64,000 bases of DNA from Desulfobacter sp. Lineage in GTDB: Bacteria; Desulfobacterota; Desulfobacteria; Desulfobacterales; Desulfobacteraceae. Below, piece by piece: positions 57,647 through 64,000 of this stretch (position 1 is the stretch's first letter; every line of letters begins with the position of its first letter). Made by a program: the position numbers and the translations under genes. Where the stretch lies: assembly GCA_028768525.1 (NCBI GenBank), contig CP054837.1, positions 5,980,722 through 6,044,721 of the forward strand, read 5' to 3'. Below the pieces are notes generated by a model, which saw only the letters and a list, made by a program, of their open reading frames with translations, was not told the DNA's origin and did no database searches.

Positions 57647-59428
57647 TTAGTCGGCTTCCTTGGTGACTTCAAGGGTTTCGGTGTCTGCCCGGCGGATCTG
57701 TTCTTCGGAGGTGGTGGACATTTCCGCTTTAAAACACAGGGCCCACATCATCACAATACCCAGGATCCACCAGATAATCTGCCATGCCCAGATGGGCGGA
57801 AATCCGCAGAAGGTGATGGCGGTGTTGCCGATGAGGACGCCGGGACCCAGTGCCAGCAGGTACCATAAGGGGACAATGATTTTCATCCTGGAGCGCCATT
57901 TTTTACCGTTTTCAGTGGGCGCATCCACGGAATCCAGCCATTCCCGTACCTCTTTCTGGCGGGCAATGGTTTCATCGCTGTCCTTAACCCCTAAACCGCG
58001 GCAGAGATAGGCCACGGCAAGGCCTGTGAAGATGCCCCAGCCTGCCGTATGGATGGACAGGGGATACTTCCAGATGTAATAGGTGACGAAACAGGCGGCG
58101 ATGGCGGCCAGAAGCCCAAGCACAACACCAATAGAGGGATAGCGGAATCCCCAGTGGACCCCAAGCAGGCACAGGTACATGATGGTACCGAATGCCGTGG
58201 CAAACCCGCCGATCATAACGATGGCATCAGAGGAAGTCAGGGATACCACAACTGCGGCAACGGCCAGGATAGTGGCGAAGATCCGGTTGGTCCAGATCTG
58301 TTCGGAATGGGAACCGCCCTGTTTTCTGACATAGCGCCACCATACATCCCTCTGGATAATGGTGCCGCCGGTGCCGATATAAGGCGCGGCAGTGGAGTGG
58401 ATGGCCGCGATGGCGCCCAAAAATACCAGGCCCAGAACCGGTCCGGGCAGGAATTTGGTCATCAGCATGGGAACGACGTCGCCGTCGACCTTGGGGGCCA
58501 GTTCCCCTGCCATCATCAGGATTCTTGCACCCATGCCCTGGAAGGCGGTGAAGAAGAATAATGCCAGGCCGACCACAAAGGTGGACATGAAAACCTGCTG
58601 CCAGGCCAGGGGTTTGGGAGATGCAATACCGAAGTTCCACAGGGTAAAGGCAGGCGAGGACTGAATGCCCATGAGGGCAAACATATAGGTCAGGATCATG
58701 ACCGCTGTCCATCCGCCGGTGCCAAGGCCAAAGTGGATCAGGCCCGGTACCTGCATATATTTTGCTTCAACGCCGCCCAGGGACGCAACGAACCCGGACC
58801 ATCCGCCGAAGAGCGGAGAGGTGATAGTGTAAAAGCCCAGCAGAATGATGCCGCCAACCAGCAGACAGAACTGGAGTACCCCCACCCAGGTGGACGCCTT
58901 CAGGCCGCCGGTAACAACGTAGAACCATACGATAAAGGCCATGAAGATCAGGCCTGCGGTCTGGGGAACCCCGGCTACCCAGTAAAAGAGCTTGGCCGCT
59001 GCAATGAGCTGGAGGCCGGAGTAGAAAATGGAATATAAAAAGGCGGCAATGACCGTCAGCCACCGCACCGCCTCGTTATTGTAATAGTAGGCGAACATGT
59101 CGCCCGGGGTGATGAACCCGTAGCGTTTGCCCAAAAGCCAGTTCCTTTTGGCAAAAAAGGCGCCGGTGATGGGGATGGTTAATACGTAAAAGGAGGCATA
59201 GGCATATACAAGCCCCGCCTTCCAGATCAGGCCCGGATGGCCGATAAACGTCCACCCGGAAAAGGATGCGGCAGTCGCCGCCATCAGGAACGCAATAAAA
59301 GGGATGGAGCGGCCGGCAATGGCGTAGCCGGATGCTTTCTTCTCAGTGAAAAAGCCTCTCAGGCCCCACCAAAAGCAGTAAATAATGTACAATCCTAAAA
59401 GGACGTATACCCACATTTTTGGATCCAT
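57647..59428 (-). CDS. Sodium:solute symporter (SSS family), likely for acetate or another monocarboxylate
   Basis: A 593-residue inner-membrane carrier with about 13-14 helices. Family segments include the Y-A-I-A-G-R-S region near 37, A-A-T-A-A-S-F-S-G-W-T-F-I-G-H-P near 55, G-G-L-K-A-S-T-W-V-G-V-L-Q near 179 and I-A-A-I-H-S-T-A-A-P near 345. A C-terminal soluble tail of about 25 residues ends T-E-E-Q-type acidic and basic mix. Substrate choice comes from context: it follows propionyl- and acetyl-CoA synthetase genes, so import of short carboxylates feeding those ligases is likely. A 28-residue peptide gene follows immediately. Confidence 0.9.
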   Translation of the reverse strand: MDPKMWVYVLLGLYIIYCFWWGLRGFFTEKKASGYAIAGRSIPFIAFLMAATAASFSGWTFIGHPGLIWKAGLVYAYASFYVLTIPITGAFFAKRNWLLGKRYGFITPGDMFAYYYNNEAVRWLTVIAAFLYSIFYSGLQLIAAAKLFYWVAGVPQTAGLIFMAFIVWFYVVTGGLKASTWVGVLQFCLLVGGIILLGFYTITSPLFGGWSGFVASLGGVEAKYMQVPGLIHFGLGTGGWTAVMILTYMFALMGIQSSPAFTLWNFGIASPKPLAWQQVFMSTFVVGLALFFFTAFQGMGARILMMAGELAPKVDGDVVPMLMTKFLPGPVLGLVFLGAIAAIHSTAAPYIGTGGTIIQRDVWWRYVRKQGGSHSEQIWTNRIFATILAVAAVVVSLTSSDAIVMIGGFATAFGTIMYLCLLGVHWGFRYPSIGVVLGLLAAIAACFVTYYIWKYPLSIHTAGWGIFTGLAVAYLCRGLGVKDSDETIARQKEVREWLDSVDAPTENGKKWRSRMKIIVPLWYLLALGPGVLIGNTAITFCGFPPIWAWQIIWWILGIVMMWALCFKAEMSTTSEEQIRRADTETLEVTKEAD

Positions 59429-59480
59429 ACTCGTTTCCTCCTGTTTGACCTTTTTATTGAGTTTGATCGGATAAACATCT

Positions 59481-59499
59481 TGATTATCAGCGATAATCA
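59481..59499. repeat. 19-base palindrome upstream of the symporter
   Basis: TGATTATC at 59481-59488 and GATAATCA at 59492-59499 form perfect 8-base arms with a 3-base centre. It lies in the prpE-symporter gap, about 55 bases before the symporter ATG. A repressor or activator site for the downstream symporter is plausible. Confidence 0.5.
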
Positions 59500-59551
59500 G
59501 TCATACATACTGCACCACCCCCTTTCATTCGTTGATTTTTAACTATGGCCG

Positions 59552-61453
59552 TCATGCTTGTTTTCCATACCCGATCTTTCCTAGGGACTCTTCGATTTCA
59601 TCCAGGATGGTATAGTCGTCAATGGTTGCAGGTACTTTATATTCCTTTTTATCTGCAATGGACCGCATGGTCCCTCTCAATATCTTGCCTGATCTTGTTT
59701 TGGGCAGCCGTTTGACCACGGTTGCCGTTTTAAAGGCTGCTACGGGGCCTATTTTTTCCCGGACAAGGGCCACAACCTCCTTGACCACTTCGTCATGGTC
59801 CCTGTCGCAGCCGGCATTAAGCACCATCATGCCCAGAGGAATCTGGCCTTTGAGCTGGTCTTCCACGCCCATGACGGCGCATTCGGCCACATCCGGGTGG
59901 CCTGCAATGGCCTCTTCCATGGCGCCGGTGGACAGCCGGTGGCCGGCCACATTGATAATATCGTCGGTGCGGGCCATGACAAAGATGTAGCCATCTTCGT
60001 CGATAAAGCCGGCATCGGAAGTTTCGTAGTATCCCGGGAATTTGGACAGGTAGGCGTCCTTGTACCGGGCGTCATTCTGCCATAGCGTGGGCAGGGTACC
60101 CGGCGGCAGGGGAAGCTTCACCACAATGGCGCCGATGTCCCCGGGGGCAACGGGTTTACACTCGTTGTCCAATACCGCCATGTTCCAACCAGGGGCGGCC
60201 TTGGTGGGAGAGCCGGGTTTCACCGGAAACTGTTCAATGCCCACGCAATTGGCGGCAATGGCCCATCCGGTTTCGGTCTGCCACCAATGGTCGATCACCG
60301 GCACCTTGAGGCTGTTTTCAGCCCATGACAGGGTATCGGGATCGGTGCGCTCGCCTGCCAGGAACAGGTATTTAAAGTTTGACAGGTCGAAATCCCCCAT
60401 CATCACCGCACCGGGATCCTCCCGCTTGATGGCCCTGAAGGCCGTAGGCGCCGTAAACAGGGTTTTTACCTTATGCTCTGCGATGATCCGCCAGAACACC
60501 GACGCATCCGGGGTGCCGACGGGTTTCCCCTCAAAAACAATGGTGGTGCAGCCCTTGAGCAGCGGTCCGTAGACAATATAGGAATGGCCCACTACCCAGC
60601 CGATATCCGAGGCGGCCCAGTAGACATCCCCCTGGTCAACCCCGTAAATGGCACCCATGGTCCATTTCAATGCCACCATATGGCCGCCGTTGTCCCGGAC
60701 CACGCCTTTGGGCTGGCCGGTGGTGCCGGATGTGTAAAGAATATACAGGGGATCGGTAGCGGCCACAGGGACGCAGTCATGGGGGGCAGCAGCCTCCAAG
60801 ACCTCTTTCCAGTCGTAGTCCCGCCCCGGTATCATGCCCGCCTCGGCCATGGGCCGCTGGAAGATGATGCAGGATTCCGGTTTGGCGTCGGAAAGTTCAA
60901 TGGCCTCGTCCAGCAGGGGTTTGTATTGAATTACTTTTTTAACCTCAATCCCGCAGGAGGCCGACACAATGACCTTGGGTTTGGCATCGTTGATCCGGGT
61001 GGCCAGCTCATTGGCCGCAAAGCCGCCGAAGACAACCGAATGGACAGCCCCGAGACGGGCGCAGGCCAGCATGGCAAAGACGGCTTCGGGGATCATGGGC
61101 ATGTAGATAATCACCCGGTCCCCCTTGGCGACCCCTTTGGCAGCCAGGGCGCCGGCAAATCTGGAAACCTGGTCTTTGAGTTCGTTATAGGTATATTTTA
61201 TAATTGTCTCGGTGACCGGACTGTCATAGATAATGGCAGTCTGGTCACCTCGGCCGTTGTCCACATGCAGGTCAACGGCATTGTAGCAGGTGTTGGTTTC
61301 TCCGCCGGAAAACCAGCGGTAAAAGGGCTGGTTGGAATCATCCAATACCTTGTCCCATTTTTTGTACCAGAAACAGTCTTCAGCAATCGGTCCCCAGAAT
61401 CCATCAGGATCATTAATGGATTTGTCATAGATCTCTGCATAAGCGTTGGACAT
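59552..61453 (-). CDS. prpE: Propionyl-CoA synthetase-like AMP-forming acyl-CoA ligase
   Basis: A 633-residue ligase closely resembling PrpE/ACSS3. The AMP motif is I-L-Y-T-S-G-T-T-G-Q-P-K-G, and the following V-R-D-N-G-G-H is the PrpE version that differs from the Acs one. D-W-W-Q-T-E-T-G-W-A is the adenylate-binding block, with W rather than G after T-G. K590 in P-K-T-R-S-G-K-I-L is the acetylatable catalytic Lys. It activates propionate (also acetate or butyrate weakly). A strong G-G-A-G-G-A-G site precedes the ATG. It lies between acs and the symporter. Confidence 0.85.
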   Translation of the reverse strand: MSNAYAEIYDKSINDPDGFWGPIAEDCFWYKKWDKVLDDSNQPFYRWFSGGETNTCYNAVDLHVDNGRGDQTAIIYDSPVTETIIKYTYNELKDQVSRFAGALAAKGVAKGDRVIIYMPMIPEAVFAMLACARLGAVHSVVFGGFAANELATRINDAKPKVIVSASCGIEVKKVIQYKPLLDEAIELSDAKPESCIIFQRPMAEAGMIPGRDYDWKEVLEAAAPHDCVPVAATDPLYILYTSGTTGQPKGVVRDNGGHMVALKWTMGAIYGVDQGDVYWAASDIGWVVGHSYIVYGPLLKGCTTIVFEGKPVGTPDASVFWRIIAEHKVKTLFTAPTAFRAIKREDPGAVMMGDFDLSNFKYLFLAGERTDPDTLSWAENSLKVPVIDHWWQTETGWAIAANCVGIEQFPVKPGSPTKAAPGWNMAVLDNECKPVAPGDIGAIVVKLPLPPGTLPTLWQNDARYKDAYLSKFPGYYETSDAGFIDEDGYIFVMARTDDIINVAGHRLSTGAMEEAIAGHPDVAECAVMGVEDQLKGQIPLGMMVLNAGCDRDHDEVVKEVVALVREKIGPVAAFKTATVVKRLPKTRSGKILRGTMRSIADKKEYKVPATIDDYTILDEIEESLGKIGYGKQA

Positions 61454-61492
61454 GAATCTCCTCCTAGAGCAAGTGTAGGTGAATTGGTTTCA

Positions 61493-61519
61493 GGCACCCC
61501 TTTTTCCGGCAGGGGTGCC
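61493..61519. terminator. Hairpin between acs and prpE
   Basis: GGCACCCC at 61493-61500 pairs with GGGGTGCC at 61512-61519 across an 11-base loop. In the direction of transcription (minus) no T-run follows, so it is probably a processing or stability hairpin rather than a full terminator. Confidence 0.55.
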
Positions 61520-61554
61520 TTTTATTGGAGGCCCAGGCGATTTCTCCCGGTCCC

Positions 61555-63585
61555 TTATTTTTGAACCATGTTCTTTATTTCTTCCACGACTTCCGGGTTG
61601 GCCAGGGTCATGACGTTGCCCACGTCACCCCGGTTGGAAATGGCCCCAAGCACCCGGCGCATGATTTTGCCGGACCGGGTCTTGGGCATATCCGGTACCA
61701 GCCAGACTTTTCTGGGTTTGGCAATTTTGCCAATCTGGTCACAGACAGCGTCCGAGATCTTCCGGGCAATTTCCTCTGATGCCTCTATGCCGGGTTTCAG
61801 TGCAATGTAAAGGTCGGGTTCTTTACCCTTGATGTCGTGGGCCACGGGAACAACGGCGGACTCTGCCACCTCTTCAACCACCAGGGCGGCGGATTCAATC
61901 TCTTTGGTGCCCAGGCGGTGCCCGGAGACATTGATTACGTCGTCGATCCGGCCAAGGATCCTGAAATAACCGTCATCGGCCTGCATGGCGGCATCACCGG
62001 TAAGGTAGGGCCAGTCCTTCCAGTCCTTGGAATTCGGATCTTTGCAATACCGGGCAAAATAGGTATCAACGAAGCGGTCCCGGTCTCCCCAGATGGTCTG
62101 GAACATCCCGGGCCAGGGATTCTGGATACAAATATTGCCTGCAATGCCGGATTCCGTGACCCCATTGCCGTCATCGTCATAGATGATGGGATGGATGCCC
62201 GGCACGCCCGGACCTGCACTTCCCGGTTTCATGGGTTTGATTCCGGGCACGGTGGAGCAGAGGAACCCGCCGGTTTCGGTCTGCCACCAGGTGTCGACAA
62301 TGATGGCCTCGCCTTTACCCACGGCAGATTCGTACCATTTCCATACTTCAGGTTCGATGGGTTCGCCCACCGTGGTCATATGCTTGAAGTGGTAATTGTA
62401 CTTGGAAGGTTCTTCAGGGCCTAGTTTTCTTAACGCCCGGATGGCAGTGGGCGCGGTGTGGAAGATGTTGACATCCAGATCCTGGGCGATACGCCAGGAG
62501 CGTCCGGCGTCCGGATAGGTGGGCACCCCTTCGTAGATAACGGAGGAGGCGCACAGGGCCAGCGGGCCGTAAACGATGAAAGAGTGGCCGGTGATCCAGC
62601 CGATGTCCGCCATGCACCAGTAAACGTCCTCGGGGTGGATATCCTGGATATATTTAGACATGGCGGTGACATAGGCAAGATAACCGCCGGTACCGTGCTG
62701 GCAGCCCTTGGGTTTGCCTGTGGTACCCGAGGTGTACATGAGGAAGAGCGGATCTTCCGACAGCATCTGTTCTGGTTCAATGCGGGCGCCATAGTGGTTT
62801 TTCAGGGCTTCGTTCACGAATACGTCCCTGCCGTCCACCATTGGCGTATCAGAGGAATATTTGCCGGGATACCGCTGCCATACGAGCACCGTATCAACCG
62901 TTTGATCCTGTTCTGCGGACAATTTTACTGCCTCGTCTGCATTCTGCTTGTGGTTGAGCAGTTTGCCGGACCGGTAGTAGGCATCCATGGTAATCAGTAC
63001 CCTGGAGTTTGAATCCACGATCCGGTCGGCACAGGCCGATGCCGAGAATCCGCCGAAGACCACAGAGTGGATGACGCCCAGGCGGGCACAGGCCAGCATG
63101 GTAATGGGAAGCTCTGCGGACATGGGCATGTGAATGGTTACCCGGTCGCCCCGTTTGAGCTTGGCGTCGTTTTTGAGCAGTGAGGCAAATTCGTTCACCC
63201 TTACATAGAGTTCCTGGTAGGTGATATGGTCGACCCGCTCTTCTTCCAGTTCCGGGACAAAGTGGATGGCAGTTTTATTTTTATTGTCTTTCAGATGGCG
63301 GTCGATGCAGTTGTAAGAGGCATTGATTTTACCGCCTCTGAACCACTTGTAGCAGGGCGCGTCACTGGTATCCAGTACCTCGTCCCAGTATTTGTACCAG
63401 GTGAGAAGCTCAGCATATTCAGTAAAATAATCTGGGAAGTTGTCCAGACTGAACCGGTCAAAGACGTCGGGATCAGTCAGGTTGGCCTGGCCGATAAACT
63501 TGGACGACGGATAATAGTATTCCTCTTCTTTCCAATGAACTGCGATTTGGGCTTCCGTGGTTTCGACAACTTCTTTTTTACTCAT
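61555..63585 (-). CDS. acs: Acetyl-CoA synthetase (AMP-forming)
   Basis: A 676-residue ligase converting acetate, ATP and CoA to acetyl-CoA. The AMP motif L-M-Y-T-S-G-T-T-G-K-P-K-G and D-T-W-W-Q-T-E-T-G-G-F are canonical, with Trp of T-W-W-Q shaping a small acyl pocket. K640 in P-K-T-R-S-G-K-I-M-R-R is the Lys that sirtuins deacetylate; a sirtuin gene lies at 36800-37591. It leads the minus-strand run acs-prpE-symporter. The N-terminal 30 residues are slightly longer than in E. coli Acs. A G-G-A-G-A site precedes the ATG. Confidence 0.96.
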   Translation of the reverse strand: MSKKEVVETTEAQIAVHWKEEEYYYPSSKFIGQANLTDPDVFDRFSLDNFPDYFTEYAELLTWYKYWDEVLDTSDAPCYKWFRGGKINASYNCIDRHLKDNKNKTAIHFVPELEEERVDHITYQELYVRVNEFASLLKNDAKLKRGDRVTIHMPMSAELPITMLACARLGVIHSVVFGGFSASACADRIVDSNSRVLITMDAYYRSGKLLNHKQNADEAVKLSAEQDQTVDTVLVWQRYPGKYSSDTPMVDGRDVFVNEALKNHYGARIEPEQMLSEDPLFLMYTSGTTGKPKGCQHGTGGYLAYVTAMSKYIQDIHPEDVYWCMADIGWITGHSFIVYGPLALCASSVIYEGVPTYPDAGRSWRIAQDLDVNIFHTAPTAIRALRKLGPEEPSKYNYHFKHMTTVGEPIEPEVWKWYESAVGKGEAIIVDTWWQTETGGFLCSTVPGIKPMKPGSAGPGVPGIHPIIYDDDGNGVTESGIAGNICIQNPWPGMFQTIWGDRDRFVDTYFARYCKDPNSKDWKDWPYLTGDAAMQADDGYFRILGRIDDVINVSGHRLGTKEIESAALVVEEVAESAVVPVAHDIKGKEPDLYIALKPGIEASEEIARKISDAVCDQIGKIAKPRKVWLVPDMPKTRSGKIMRRVLGAISNRGDVGNVMTLANPEVVEEIKNMVQK

Positions 63586-64000
63586 CTGTCATCTCCTTTA
63601 GGTGAAAAATTAAGACTAAAGTTATGATTAATGAACTAAAATTATTGATAATTTTAATGAAAGCTGACGCTTGGCACCACCTCCCTTGTTATGTTAAGTT
63701 GCAGGGGGGGCATTCATCGCAAAGCGTTTAACCCACTGCAAAGTTAAAAAGGGATGTTCATTTAAACTTTATTCGTACGAGCCATTTGGTATGGCTAAGG
63801 CTTTTTGCTTAAACGTCAGGTCAGGCGGCGGTGGAGGTTCAGTCAAGGGCGCAGAAAATCGCGGTCATTTGCTGAATTCGATTTAATCTTAGCTTTACCA
63901 ATATTAAGATTGGGCTGCGAAGTCAATAAAAAAAAACAGTTTTTTTACAAATTATTGTCATGGTTTTCCTTCCGGAGGCAGAGTCTGCGCCGGGACCGAC
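63586..64000. other. Gene-free region upstream of acs
   Basis: No credible gene or RNA is seen in these 415 bases. The stretch is AT-rich around a 20-base palindrome at 63637-63656. No sigma-54 motif is seen on the minus strand. A weak sigma-70-like TTGACT occurs at 63925-63920 without a convincing -10 partner. It probably holds the acs promoter and its control sites. Confidence 0.5.
63637..63656. repeat. 20-base palindrome upstream of acs
   Basis: TAAAATTAT at 63637-63645 and ATAATTTTA at 63648-63656 form 9-base arms with a 2-base centre, about 50 bases before the acs ATG. It could be an operator, or a very AT-rich promoter element by chance. Confidence 0.45.

Noticed and set aside
60473..61564. 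363-codon plus-strand frame opposite the propionyl-CoA synthetase
   Set aside because: Antisense to a strongly conserved ligase, with no family pattern and no ribosome site.
63664..63690. TGGCACC on the plus strand upstream of acs as a sigma-54 element
   Set aside because: No TTGC at the right distance, and the gene is on the opposite strand.
1..64000. tRNA, rRNA, CRISPR, transposase and prophage signals
   Set aside because: All gaps were read on both strands; no cloverleaf-ending, spaced direct repeat series, inverted terminal repeats or integrase-like gene was seen. Short RNAs could be missed by eye.

Overview
This window looks like ordinary chromosome from a sulfate-reducing deltaproteobacterium, most likely Desulfobacterales (Desulfobacterota). 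The inference rests on gene content: a TAXI-type TRAP importer, large acyl-CoA dehydrogenase, several hybrid histidine kinases, a tetraheme cytochrome beside a heme-binding chemoreceptor, a molybdopterin oxidoreductase, and tandem acetyl- and propionyl-CoA synthetases. Base composition is moderately GC-rich and codon use looks even. I see no rRNA, tRNA, CRISPR array, insertion sequence, integrase or prophage gene, so most of the interest lies in gene combinations and regulatory DNA.

Layout. 1-2123 (minus): an ATP-grasp ligase followed one base later by a KamA-type radical SAM enzyme cut by the window edge. 2347-8920 (plus): a near-consensus sigma-54 promoter with two upstream palindromes, then TAXI binding protein, fused TRAP permease, universal stress protein and a molybdopterin oxidoreductase. 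8957-12124: a DUF2147 exported protein divergent from a TetR regulator, with an inverted-repeat operator between them, and an acyl-CoA dehydrogenase. 12372-14666: a hybrid sensor kinase. 14721-21984 (minus): the branched-chain amino acid operon ilvL-ilvD-ilvB-ilvN-cimA-leuA with a readable attenuator. 22271-25929: a hybrid kinase with an Hpt domain and a receiver-TPR partner. 25932-27860 (minus): a ParM-like actin and LarB. 28040-34451: cmoA-cmoB for tRNA wobble uridine modification, a histidine phosphatase (minus), an arginase-family enzyme and a helicase-exonuclease fusion. 34627-36785: tetraheme cytochrome plus heme chemoreceptor. 36800-39180 (minus): murJ and a sirtuin. 39363-50228 (plus): a small membrane protein, a hybrid kinase, an M48 lipoprotein peptidase, a flavin-fold protein, a UbiD decarboxylase, a giant AsmA/DUF748 protein, a DUF374 acyltransferase and a membrane zinc-ribbon protein.

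50299-63585 (all minus) reads as a carboxylate-uptake and activation neighbourhood: acetyl-CoA synthetase, propionyl-CoA synthetase, a sodium:solute symporter with a 28-residue membrane peptide just downstream, a membrane PAS protein fused to a DnaQ-type exonuclease, a LemA protein, a cyclic-nucleotide/CBS/DUF294 protein, endonuclease IV, and a receiver-DUF3369-ATPase protein that lacks a recognisable phospho-accepting histidine box. The exonuclease and DUF294 proteins recur next to acs and symporter genes in other proteobacteria, from memory, yet their role is unclear. This cluster, the ATP-grasp/KamA pair and the heme-sensor pair are the best candidates for undescribed biology here.
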